DNA of 25,650 nucleotides. It comes from Paramacrobiotus richtersi (taxonomy: Eukaryota; Tardigrada; Eutardigrada; Parachela; Macrobiotidae). The notes under the pieces were generated by a model. The model searched no databases. It was not told where the DNA came from and worked only from the letters and a program-made list of their open reading frames with translations. The translations under genes were made by a program, and so were the position numbers. This document shows positions 11,059 through 21,814 of this stretch, one piece after another (positions within the stretch are counted from its first letter, which is position 1; the number at the start of each line of letters is the position of its first letter). The stretch is taken from the NCBI GenBank assembly GCA_034698045.1, contig JAQGAU010000616.1, positions 1 to 25,650 of the forward strand, written 5' to 3'.

Positions 11059-13748
11059 ATGCATTCCGCAGCGGACATTCATGGTTTAAACTATTATGAC
11101 CAAATTTATGAGTATGATCCCGATTCCTTCTTTGATCTCAGCACACCCGTTCTTGTTGAAAAAACTTACCCAGAGGAGAATCGAAGTATTTACCAGAAGC
11201 CCATTGGATCTCATAATAATCTCAGTGAACTGAAACAGTGGTGGAGCAGTCAGAAATCCGAACATAATATTGATTATCGTAATAACTTGGACAAAATCCG
11301 CAATACCAGACAGCATTTAATGAAACTGATCACGAGCAGAATATCGGATATCCAGTGGAGCGCAACACATCTACATCAGAAGCCGAGTAGCGTTTCTAAA
11401 GGTGGGATGAGAGAATCTTTGGCTGGGGATTATTCTCCATCGCGATCGGTGCGGTCTGAAAAGAGTGTGCGATCACAACTGTCGCATACAGACAGGACAG
11501 TTCCACAACAAGCCTATACAGAAGAGTGGCTGATACAAAACAACCGCACAGAATCGAGTGCAGACAAGAGCCCTTCGTCTCATTCGAGCAAGGATACATC
11601 GAGAGATCTTTCGCCCTTATCATACCCGTCAGGACTCGTCGATGTCAGCGATAATTCCAGCGTTGACTCTCATCACGACATCGCCTCCGTAAAAAGCAGT
11701 GCCACATTCTGTGTACCTAGAACGAATTCCAGACCACCCAGCACTGCCGGTAATTCCATTTCTATAAGCGGCCATCGCAGCCCTTCACTGGAAGAATCTT
11801 TGTGGCAAGAAGTTAACCGAAGAAGCTGCGAGTTTCGCAAGTTAGACCGGAGCAGCTCGAGCTCCAGTTCCAGTCACAGTATCGAACACAGTGCTTTCAT
11901 AAGCGAGCATGACGAAGAATTTGAGATTACACCCGTCGAAATCGAGATCGGTTTACAGCGATTGATCGACGATTCAGTCCATAACCTGACGTGGGCGACC
12001 AAGACGCTTTTCAAATACCGTTCGTTACAGCAAAGCCGACAGAGACTGGTGGAACTGAAACGAGAAAGCGCCACTTCCTTGACCATGACCTTTGAAGATC
12101 CTTATCGGTCCTTTGTTTCCACGCCACAACTGCCATCACAAAACAGGCACAGCAGGTCTTATGATAGACGTGATTCCCACTCATTACCTACGGTGAATAT
12201 TCCCGCTAAAGATGGCAGAAAAGGAAAAGACAATACGACTAACTTGACAACGGAAAATGTTCGGAATACGGATACGCACGGGAAGAAATCCCAGAAAGTC
12301 AGATATGAATCCCAAGCGGATAGTGCAAAGCAGGATCCGAGTGACGCATTCGTAGACTCCGAAAGAAGTAAAAGAGGGACAGAATCCGATAAGCCTTTCA
12401 TCTTTGCATCAATGGAACCAGATCTCAGAGCTCTCGCACATGCTGTCCAGCAAAGCAGTTCGGATAAGACTGGAAAGATGGTAATCCCAAAAGCGGAAAC
12501 CGCGGCGTTCCAGGCTCTTTTCACGCCAGAAGTGTACGAAAGTGAATCTGGTACATTCGAGGTAAATGCTTGGAATTACCATAAAAAGTTACACCAAGGC
12601 TTCGTTAACCACTTTGGCGGTGATCTTGTATTCAGAATTCCTCCACTTTGTAATTGTACTCATTTCTAGGCAGACAGACCTGGCTCCGCCAAAGAAACCG
12701 TTCACCGAAAAGAAATATTCTCATCGCCTGTGAAAGGCGATCATACGCAGCCATCATCCGATCCTTCTGCTACTAATGTATTGGATAACAGCCAAATTTC
12801 GAATGAAGACACTGCGCTTCACGAGGACGATCATGATAACGAAGCAGAAGAAAGTGATATGCATGTAAATCTCCGCTATCTGAAATCATGCGCTGATTTC
12901 ATGCACGAATTGGAAGTGAATAACAAGAAGGCTCCCGGTGGATTACTGTCATCACAGAGGTTACATACGGACAGCAACGTCAGAGTGATTCCACGCAGAG
13001 GTTATTTCAAAACCACGGTAATTACAAAACTATACAAGTGCAAAAGCATTCTGTTTCTTCATGATTTTGCGATACAAATCATTTATTGCAGCAATCCCCA
13101 AAATGGCACCACGAAAGCATTGCTCCGACGACCAGCCAAACGCTTTCCATTCCTTTCGACAGGAAACGCTCCGAAGCGGAAGTCGTTCCTGATCGCGTTA
13201 GGGAAAATGTCAAAGAGGAGCCCGAAGTAATCGCTGAGAAACCACTGTTGATAAACTTGCCCTTACTCCTTCTGAACGAAAAGACGGATCATTCACTCCA
13301 GCCACCATTCACTCGTTACAACGATTCCTCTGTACCGTGCGTTTATTTTTACTGGGACCATAATTTAAAACAGCTTGGACTTGATAAGCGTCGTACCGCC
13401 GGAATCTACGCCAAGATCGAGATGTTAGAGAAGTGCATGAAAGGGATACTGAACTATGATCCTTGCCATACGGAGGTACGGGTGCAGGCAAATGATCTAT
13501 CCAGGAAGGTCATTGAGGATCTGATCAATGCGGGAGATTGTGTGCAAGTGTGGCCTCGCACCCACCCAGTGGATGAGAGGAGCGTTAAATTTCTGGCTGT
13601 AGTCCCTGATATTTTGTGTCAGAATATCGTTGAGGAGAACCTTCGGGAAGGGCTGTACTATCTGCGGAATATTATTCAGAGCAGGGACAAGGAGATTCTG
13701 ATGGTTTCCGCGCCCGGGCACAGTAGTGATATATCCCGGGCAGAATAG
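11059..13748 (+). CDS. Unrecognised 835-residue protein with Ser-rich middle and conserved-looking C-terminal domain, 3 exons
   Basis: I do not recognise this gene. Exons: 11059-12561, 12670-13017 and 13092-13748, joined GT-AG in phase 0. The start is the first good ATG (11059), only 160 bases after the Slo stop codon. The N-terminal part (about 1-110) looks ordered and contains paired tryptophans (KQWWSSQK). The middle is long, hydrophilic and Ser/Arg/Glu-rich, with a run of eight serines near residue 265, and looks disordered. A helical patch near 295-340 reads EIEIGLQRLIDDS and TWATKTLFKYRSLQQSR. The last 140 residues or so (from about 700, VYFYWDHNLKQLGLDKRR) look like a compact mixed alpha/beta domain with an acidic stretch upstream. 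There is no signal peptide or membrane segment. A scaffold or cytoskeletal protein is conceivable, but I assign no function. Confidence 0.75.
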
Positions 13749-14055
13749 CCATGGAAAATTGTGCACTGATAGATAGCATGTTTGTTCAGTTGATCGTACT
13801 GTTTCAGGTGTTTTTGTAGTCCTGAGCTTTCGGTCTCATGTGCCGGGCAATTGGGTAAAGCGCCTTCTTGTGTGTTAAAATGTTAAAGCTTATAATTACT
13901 TACTTTTCTGGACTTCAGTGAACTATGTTGAGTTACAATGATTGCCTTATCACGAATTCCGTGATGGTTCTCGATTCAGTTTACGCTTATAATCAGACTG
14001 TCAATCCTGTGATATCCTTGGTTGACCTAAACGCGTTTCATTTTGTTGCCAAGCA
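13749..14055. other. Intergenic region with nothing recognisable
   Basis: About 300 bases separate the stop codon of the unrecognised protein from the first proposed exon of the membrane protein. No AATAAA, RNA gene or repeat was identified. Confidence 0.4.
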
Positions 14056-15550
14056 ATGATGTCAGACCATAACACAATCAGCTTTTTTAACGAAAGGTGC
14101 CCTTATTCGATGAGGGACTTCATCAGGAAATCACTCTACAAGGGACGTAATGTGGTCTGTAAGTAACCTGGCTGTTTGAGCTGATGCAGAATAGCTGGTT
14201 TCACGCACCACACCAAAGCACAAAGGGTGCGACTGATTACCAGTCGGTTACCAGCGTATTTGGACAACGAGAATCACGAGATACTCAAGTTTCATTTTGT
14301 TCTGGCGGATGCCTGTGTCTTGATCAGTTGCCCGAAGACTGACAAACTGGTTACGAACGGAAAAAGAGCATTTGACAATAACAAGGCGAAAATGCATTTC
14401 GGATATCGGTTTTGGACATGTAGCAATGTCATTTGTCTGTCTCGAAACGAAAGTTTTGAGATATCTATCGCACTCACTGCACTTCTGCAACTTCTTGCGT
14501 ATTACTATTCTCTATTTAATATGGAGTCCAACAGCAAGCGGATCAATCTGGCGTACATTAACGGGCGGAACAGGGTCTCGAGAGAAAGCAATTGCGGCCG
14601 GAATTCCGTCGTATTATTTAACCGATCTTTACGATCCAACCAGCGTACAAATATTCACCATGGGAAGAGCAGGTATCGAATCAAGGACAGTTCACTGTAT
14701 CGACAGTTCAAAATTTTCGGGGTCACTTTATTTTCTAGACCTTCGCTTCCGGGTGACAGGAAGTCCAGGCCAACCCGACTCGTTATGTGCAGTTCTCAAA
14801 GAGGTCAACGCTACTGCAAGCGATCCCCTCATCACCAACACACTGCTTTGCAAGTGCTACTCGATCGAGTACAACAAAGACGGCCAGCCTCACAAAGGTT
14901 ACTTAACCTCTCCACGAGCTGGTTACGCCACGGGCGGAAAGGTGTGGCTGGACGGGACGTGGGAGGACACGTCGCTGGAGCTGGTTGAGTCGCAAGCGTG
15001 CTGGCCGAATCCCTGTTGTATACTAGGGCATGAGCCTGATCCAAACCGTACGTGGTCTGGTTATCTTTTTTGCTAGCTCCTTTTACCCGATGACCTTTTG
15101 CAATTGATTTCAGTGTTGTCCTTCCCAATGTTGATGGCCATGCTTGTTGGATTTGTGGTCAGTACGTTTTTGCACATTTTCTTATACTTATTTGTAACCT
15201 AACAAGTTGATCAAACTCTACAGGCAGTTTTGATTCTGATATGCCTATTCTGTTGCCTAAGAAAGCGGCGGAATCGCAGAAGTGATGCAGGGAGTGTCGC
15301 TCCATCACGTCGGCCGTCTGTTGCGACAACACGCAGTACAGGAACAACCGTCACTCGAACGGCCATGACCATCGATTCGGATGAACGGGACACCTTCGAT
15401 CCACATTCGGAAAAGGCTCCTTCACTTCCACCCAGACGAGGAAGTCGGTACACGAACAGCACTGTCAACGACATCATTAGGGGTTCTGGTTTTGATGCGG
15501 TGGACGAGCGATTTGCCAGTGCACCGCTTGTGAAACATTTTAATCGGTAA
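14056..15550 (+). CDS. Unrecognised single-pass membrane protein with Cys-containing ectodomain, about 4 exons
   Basis: I do not recognise this gene. Proposed exons: 14056-14158, 14535-15047, 15114-15157 and 15224-15550, in phase, 328 residues. The last three exons are well supported. They encode an ectodomain with about nine cysteines (LLCKCYS, QACWPNPCCILG) and an N-glycosylation sequon (VNATAS). One transmembrane helix (about 206-232, ending LILICLFCCL) follows, then a basic stop-transfer RKRRNRR and a Ser/Thr/Arg-rich tail of about 95 residues with the proline motif SLPPRRGSR. The first exon is tentative. It has a strong GTAAGT donor but encodes no signal peptide. An alternative is a start at 14426 in the same frame as exon 2, with the hydrophobic stretch FLRITILYLIW as a signal sequence. 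The architecture suggests a receptor, adhesion or accessory-subunit protein at the cell surface; this is inference only. Confidence 0.65.
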
Positions 15551-16018
15551 GGGAATGTCATATTAAAGAAACAAGGAGCCGAACGCAACTGCCTTTCTCC
15601 ACAGAAAAGAAACGGCGGTGATAAGGGCGATACCGCCTACAGCTAGTGACTAATCCTTGTGGAACTGAAAGAAAACGTTTTATACGCGAAGAGATCGATG
15701 AAGGTTCTGTACGGAACTTTGGGCACTGAGATGAATCGTGGATGTCCAATACGGTAAGTCAACGAGCTGATAACAAGTCATCAACTTCAGCTTTAATCGA
15801 ATCGAACTGAAAAGTTCTGCTACATCTGTAAACGTGTTGCTAGGGCTGGTGTGCGCCCGGAAATTCGTTAACCAAGGATTAGGGTTTCTATGAATACATT
15901 ATATGGCACAGTAATAACACTTCCACATGAAATTCGGCCACTGCAGAATTCTTTGTACTTACGAACATCGATATCGCTTAACACTATGAGCATTTGGTTT
16001 ACCTGGGTTTTGTAGTAC
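15551..16018. other. Intergenic region upstream of DRC4
   Basis: No coding sequence, RNA gene or clear repeat was seen. Just before the DRC4 start the sequence ctgggttttgtag (ending at 16015) looks like a splice acceptor, so the region may include a 5' UTR intron or a trans-splice site. Confidence 0.4.
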
Positions 16019-18415
16019 ATGGTAAAAATGGGGAAAGGCGACAAAAGTAAAAAGAAAGCAAAAGGACCTGTGTTTCCCATACTGCCACCAGAAGAAATAC
16101 TACATCCTTACACGGACAATCCGCAGCGCAATGAAAAAGAGAAACTATCGTTGTTTAAAGCTCTTGTCCGGAATGAGCCTCGCTACACCCAGTTCGATGC
16201 CACAGATGTCATCAGTGACATCGCACCCGACGTGGCAATGGTGGAAGACTTTATCTTAACAGCGCACGAAGATGTGTACCATCCAGATCCCCGACCACCT
16301 CTTCCTGGACTTGAGTGGGAAACGAAGGGCAAAGGCAAGATTACGGATGCCGTCAGGTTGAACACGCTTCCTGTGACTGAGGTAATATGATATGTCTCCG
16401 TGATGATCCTTTCTGGTTAAATGCATCTTGCGACCGTGATTGTCGGATGAAATGCAGATTTTACTAAATCCTGTACCTGAATCTTCGACACTGTGCCGTA
16501 CCGTTACATCAGACGTATCAAATGGAAAAAACTGGTTTGACATTTTTAGTAGCTCCAAAAGATTGCCATTCGCCTCAACAAACACAAGCAAAAAATGATG
16601 GTAGCAGCTGGCGTGGCAGGACAAGAGAAGCTGTTTCTAAACGATCAGCTGAGCATCGTACAAGCTAAAGCTAAGAAAGTGCAGCAACAATACGAGGCTG
16701 TGGTTCGCGAGACGGATGAACTGCAGGCAAAGATGCGGCATACGACAATGGTACGCTCGATCAGGTTTATCTTATATACACTTCAAGCAAATTATTACAG
16801 TACTTAATGACCTACCTTTTTCTACATTAGGTGTACAAACAGAAATCCAAACACACCATGAGCGAATTCCATAGCAAGACTTTTCAAACCCGAACTAACC
16901 ATCTTATGCGGTACTTGGTCAACCAAGAAACGTTCTACGATCAGGAGAAGCGGCATGCAGAGGTCCTCGGTCGAGAAGAGGAAACCACCCAGTATATCGT
17001 GCACTTACTGCAAAGACTCGGCAAAGACATCGAACTTGTGAGTGATTTCTTCACCTACGCATAAACAGTACTTCCCGTATGACCTTTTGCGTACTGCAGC
17101 AAAATGCACAAGACATTCAAGCCGCCAGGGAGGACTTCCTTATAACCCTCCAAGCCCAGATTGATTCCTTTGAAAACTTCTTCACGGACACTCAAACCGA
17201 GACCGAAAATGCCATTAAACGGTATAACCAGAAATCCGATCAGATACGCTACTCGACGTTCGACAAAATGCTGCAGAGTCAAGAACGGGCCATCAGCGAG
17301 CTGCGAAAGTACTTTCAGGGAGTTAATCTAGCCAATTCCAGTGTCATCATCCAGTTGAAGAATACACTGAATAACCGTCGGGCAAAGCTGGACCAAGTGG
17401 AAAAAGATGTGTTTAAGACACTGGAAGAATATGCGAAATTTGTTGCGCCCATACAGATCAACGACGCCGAAATCAGAAAGTGCGAAGTCGAACTGAAAGA
17501 GGTTGAGGTTGTTCAGACAGAGCATAAGACGACGCGGGAGTACTCAAAAGCTCTTGAAGAGGCCGTGCGGAGGCTGCAGTGGCGGAAGGAAATGGAGATT
17601 GTCCGACTGCAAAAGGTCGGAACTCGTCAGCTTTCAGTTTCTTTTCAGCCTATCGTGTTTTTGCAGCGTTAAGGTGTAGACAGTCTCGTCGATCTGAAAA
17701 TGTTGTATGATAATGAATGCTGTTTTATAGGCAGAAAGTCAGTTTAACGAAATTCAGAAGGCTTACAATATGACCCTTCTGGAAGCCTCAAGAAAGGCTA
17801 GTGTGGCCTACCTAATCCACGACCGAACGCGAAAACTGCTGGACGAGGAAAATACCAAGTATGAGATGGCGCAGTTATCTATGGAAGCGTTATCGCCAGT
17901 GAACAGCGAAGCTATCAGGCAGCGAGATGCACGAATTCGCGGGATATTCCAGGAGCAGACGGAGAAAATTGAGAAGCTAAAGATAGCGGGCAATATCATC
18001 CGACAGGTAAACTGAAATTCTTCGCTGCCGTGAGAAACTGAAAGCATTTATTGATAATGTATCACCTCGTGTTTGTTGCTGATTTCGCATTGTCGACTTA
18101 AGTTCACGGTTTTTTTTACAGAAATACGAGCATAACCGTGCGACTGTAGAGGAGTTGTTCCAGGAAAAGTATAAAAAGCCATTGTCATCGACTGGCTTCC
18201 GTTTTCCTGCGATGGAAACTCATCTGTCTAAGGGCAGCCTAAAGAATTTTGGAGGAGTAACTGTGAATTCACTGGATATCTGCACATCCGCAAACCCATG
18301 CCGGACAAGTGCGGTTCCAGCCGCCCAAGGAAGCGGTTCGAAACTGAAAGCGCCAGCACCATTTGAGAATCTCGCTTTTCGTTTACGAACAGAATGTAAA
18401 CTGCGAAATACATGA
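16019..18415 (+). CDS. DRC4: Dynein regulatory complex subunit 4 (GAS8-like), 6 exons
   Basis: Coiled-coil subunit of the nexin-dynein regulatory complex, which links axonemal doublets and tunes dynein in motile cilia and flagella. Exons: 16019-16381, 16553-16750, 16831-17037, 17100-17615, 17731-18006 and 18122-18415, all phase 0, 617 residues. Family hallmarks in order: a basic start MGKGDKSKKKAKG (human GAS8 begins in the same Lys/Gly-rich style); VYKQKSKHTMSEFH opening the long coiled coil; QERAISELRKYFQGVNLANS and VIIQLKNTLNNRRAKLDQVE; LQWRKEMEIVRLQKV; ESQFNEIQKAYNM; and the C-terminal STGFRFPAMET. It is longer than human GAS8 (about 478), mainly through an N-terminal exon of about 120 residues and a roughly 60-residue tail. 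Translation could start at 16019 or at the next Met, 16028. Confidence 0.88.
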
Positions 18416-19107
18416 AAAGAAAATGAACTATTGTTCAACGGAGACTGCGTTGTTTTGGGCTGTGTATTGCTGAGTAATCCAGAAATCTGTTTGATCTTCG
18501 TTTAGTAACATGAATACACCGTAACACCTGGGACAGCATAAGTACAGTACTGTATAACAATAATGTCGTACTGAACACCAGGCAACACAATGGTTACCGA
18601 CTTCATTAATTTTGTACGCATACTTACTAAACGTACACGGGCTTTTCTGTAATTACACGCACAGATACGTGCTAACAAATCAGGCTCGATATTCATAACT
18701 ACAGATAGTATAGTAGCGTAAGAGTATCAATGATAAAAACTAATGAAAACTGGTTCTCCCCTGAGCATTAATGCAGCTATTATAGCTGTTTAAAAGCAAA
18801 TCTGAAATCGTCTGTTAGTTCAATCACGCAATTGCGTGCACTAGATACAAATTGTAGGGATATAAAATCAACGAAGATCAATAGTAACAAACCTTCGTTT
18901 AGTCTACACAAGGATTTTGATACCACGAAAGCGTGATCAGTGGAAATAATACATGCGTTAAAACGAATGACAAGTATCAAGTGAATGCACGTAATAAATC
19001 TAAGAATCTATGTACTCTGCTTGGATTTTACCGTTTTGCCAGCCCCTAGAGCCATTATTTTCGGAGCTTTGCAAAAGGTTATTATTTCGAACGACAGTTG
19101 AAAAACA
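18416..19107. other. Intergenic region between DRC4 and the MORN gene
   Basis: No gene was found on either strand. Only small palindromes are visible, for example TACAGTACTGTA at 18543-18554 and CAGCTATTATAGCTG near 18774. It presumably contains the DRC4 3' UTR and the promoter of the next gene. Confidence 0.4.
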
Positions 19108-20314
19108 ATGGTCAAGCGAGTGACCGCTGCTTGGAAGCCGTACGTTTCGCAAAACTGTCAAGAGTGCCATGAAACCAATGCCCGGATTCTCCGGAATTCC
19201 ATAGTCCAGAACTCGGATGCAAAAGCAAGCGCTGCTTTAAGGGAGGAGTTCTGGAGCCGCAAGGTCAGCAGGTCGTCAAAGCCAAAACCTTTGCAAGCAG
19301 ATGACAGCTCAAAGCAGCTTCAAGCCGCGGAAAACCGAACCAATGACCGTAGCAAACTAGCGCCAGATAATGTAGGTACTTGAAACAAATAAGACCACAC
19401 TACAGCACTGCTGTTTTAAAAAACCCTGTTAATGTCAGCAGAAATCACCCGACTCGGACCGAAGATGGATTACGGGTACTTCAAATTCCGACCGAGCCTT
19501 GTGCCTAAACCAAAAGGTCAACCGCCTCCGGATTCACAGGAGAAAGATAACATTGCCGGATTTGATGCTTTCGTTTTTGCAAATAAGGACCAATACGGTA
19601 ATGGCGGAGCGGAATAGTGTCTGCTTGGTATACTTTTGATATCTAACTGTAAGTTCATAAAAGGGTTACATTATTCATGCAGTCCTTCATAAAAATCCTT
19701 TAGCACATTGTACGTACACTGTACTTTAAGCTATAGTGAACCACTTTAACAGGCTTTCTGATCCAGATGGTCAGTACACACTGCATGGTCTTTCGGGTCC
19801 TGGACGTTCTGGATATGGCAAATACATTTGCGCCAACGGTTCGGTGCTACTGGGTCACTGGCAGGATAACCAGCTATCCGGTGCAGACTGCTTTATTAAG
19901 TTGATACCCCAGACAATGCTATACAAAGGCGCAGTGCATAACGGAAAGTTCGAGGGATTCGGTGTCTACCGCGGGCAGGATGGTCTCTATGAAGGTGGAT
20001 TTCGCAGTGGCAAGTGAGTCTCTTCTTCGGTAACAGTGACAGCGACCGAGATCCCCAACGACCACCTTGGTATAACATGATAAAGTTAACTCTGTAGATG
20101 GTAGTAAATGGTACAAATCAGCAGGATGTTTGCATTATATTTTTCCAGTTCTACTTTATTTTGCTGTTAACTAATATTCGGTTTGTGCAGATGCTATGGA
20201 CCCGGTCGAATTATAACCAACGACGGCCTGACATGGACTGGGAGATTTGATGAGAGCAAGGCGCTGAACTTACAACTTGACCTGCAGCTTATCCGCGATT
20301 TTGATGCGGTGTAG
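19108..20314 (+). CDS. MORN-repeat protein, 4 exons
   Basis: Small protein (about 275 residues) whose C-terminal half is built of MORN motifs, a beta-hairpin repeat found in many ciliary, junctional and membrane-scaffold proteins. Exons: 19108-19375, 19439-19597, 19737-20013 and 20191-20314. The acceptors of exons 2 and 3 each have a nearby in-phase alternative (19442 and 19731). Repeats are visible as GSVLLGHWQDNQLSG, LYKGAVHNGKFEGFGVY, GLYEGGFRSGKCYGPGRI and a final GLTWTGRFDESKA. The N-terminal 140 residues are basic, low in hydrophobics and unlike MORN3, MORN4 or MORN5 as I recall them, so no symbol is assigned. The gene lies between two axonemal genes, so a flagellar role is plausible but not shown. 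Confidence 0.75.
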
Positions 20315-20381
20315 CAATAACTGGAAGAGTCTGCTGTGACTATAATGAGCTACAGAATTTGTTCTAATGTCGTATATGCGT

Positions 20382-20387
20382 AATAAA
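20382..20387 (+). promoter_or_regulatory. Polyadenylation signal AATAAA of the MORN gene
   Basis: A canonical AATAAA lies about 70 bases after the MORN stop codon, at a normal distance for 3' end formation. Confidence 0.6.
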
Positions 20388-21814
20388 AATCTGTGATTCA
20401 AGTTACCGCTCTTATTATGCATTTTCTTATGTGCATAATTAAATTATACTTTGCAGCGACGCAGATCATACCATAGACAGCGTAGCAATAATACTATGTG
20501 GTTAATTATATTTGTTTGATAAGCGATTATCAGCCGCGACATTTTAAAGTTAGATATCATGGTTTGCATACAACAGCTAAGCAGCTAGATTAAAAATCAT
20601 AGGCACTCGACATAAACCATTTTTCGGCACAATTATAAGCTTTGTCATTCAGCACTCTTCGATGCAGTAACGTATGCAGTAGTTTTTCCCTTGTTTGCAG
20701 CCGTTGCCCCTTTTGGTTACCGAATTGCGTTTTGTAATTTCAAGACCTTTCGGATAGCCAGATTTCGGAAACGCGACCCGTTCTCGGCCTTTTAGATGAT
20801 GCTCCGTTGTTCAGCCCGGGAGGGTACAGAATCACGTTGCAAGGCATGTTAATTGTTAAAGCAACGAAACTGCTCTTTATAGCATTAAAAGCAGCACGAT
20901 GCAACATAAAATAACACAAAATACAGTTTTCAAATATTTGTATGTGATTTACTGTTAATTCTGATTACGTAATGAATATAAAATGTGCGTCGGTATGGAA
21001 GTTTGCTTGTCCTGTTGCATTACTAGTATCTCGTACTATTTGCTTTTGAGTATTACTTGTTACGTACTGTATGTAACGGTATGTTACTATCAGTTTGGCC
21101 GCCAAACTTTGGCTTCTTTAGGCTAATGCTGATTTACTCTTTGGGCCACGGTTTCCTTCTAATTTGCGTCATCTGAGTAAATATACATAGAACCATTTCC
21201 TGCATATTCTATCGGTATCCCCATTGTACTTTAACCTCTGATCGAAATACATCGACCACGCCCCATTCCAACATATAAACTTAAACCTAAACTGGTATCT
21301 GAACTAAGGACTCACTAGACATTCCTGCGTGTCAATTCTCTCGTATACGGACTACTTTTATTTTTATGTGTATGAGAATCAAAAACAGGAGCACCAGGCA
21401 CAAAAGTCATACGTCAGTTGCATCACTTTGCGTTCCACATTACTAGGCGGTGACTTTTGCTGTCTTGAAACAGGTTCCTTAATTGCAGCTTACACCCTGG
21501 CACAAAATAGTGTGCGCGGAACCAGTGACTGACGTTTAAGAATTTTGCAAATTTTTTTTCGCCTCGGTAATTTTTCCAGTGTTCTTCAAATGTGGCGGAC
21601 TTGTGAGCTCTTTCTACCGTTTACTGTCGACGCTGCTTAAAGTCCGCCGCTCAAAATTCTTCGTTGATATCGATCGTCCATCGACCACAATGCCGATGAT
21701 CTGATTTTTTCGAATGCTGATGATTTCGGATTTTGTGCTGGTCAGATGACTTGACCAGCAGATACGGTAGCAAATTCTTCCATACAATAGTCTTATGTTG
21801 TTTCCATTTCCACC
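20388..21814. other. Largest intergenic region, no gene found
   Basis: About 1.4 kb between the MORN gene and sphingomyelin synthase. Short open frames (for example 21329-21532) have no recognisable protein. No tRNA-like A/B box pair or other RNA gene could be supported. The 3' part should hold the promoter and 5' UTR of the sphingomyelin synthase gene. Confidence 0.5.

Noticed and set aside
14227..14988. 253-codon plus-strand open frame overlapping the membrane-protein exon
   Set aside because: It is in a different frame from the exon that joins in phase to the transmembrane exons, and its translation is Arg/Ser/Asn-rich without any domain.
15700..16018. Possible RFX X-box motifs upstream of the ciliary genes DRC4, MORN and CFAP53
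   Set aside because: Only half-sites such as GTTGCTA near 15836 were found; no position matched both halves of the consensus.
20781..20793. TTCTCGGCCTTTT, identical to part of the 5' end of U2 snRNA
   Set aside because: The sequence after these 13 bases does not continue as U2 (no GGCTAAGATCAAGTG, no branch-point-pairing region), so it is a chance match.
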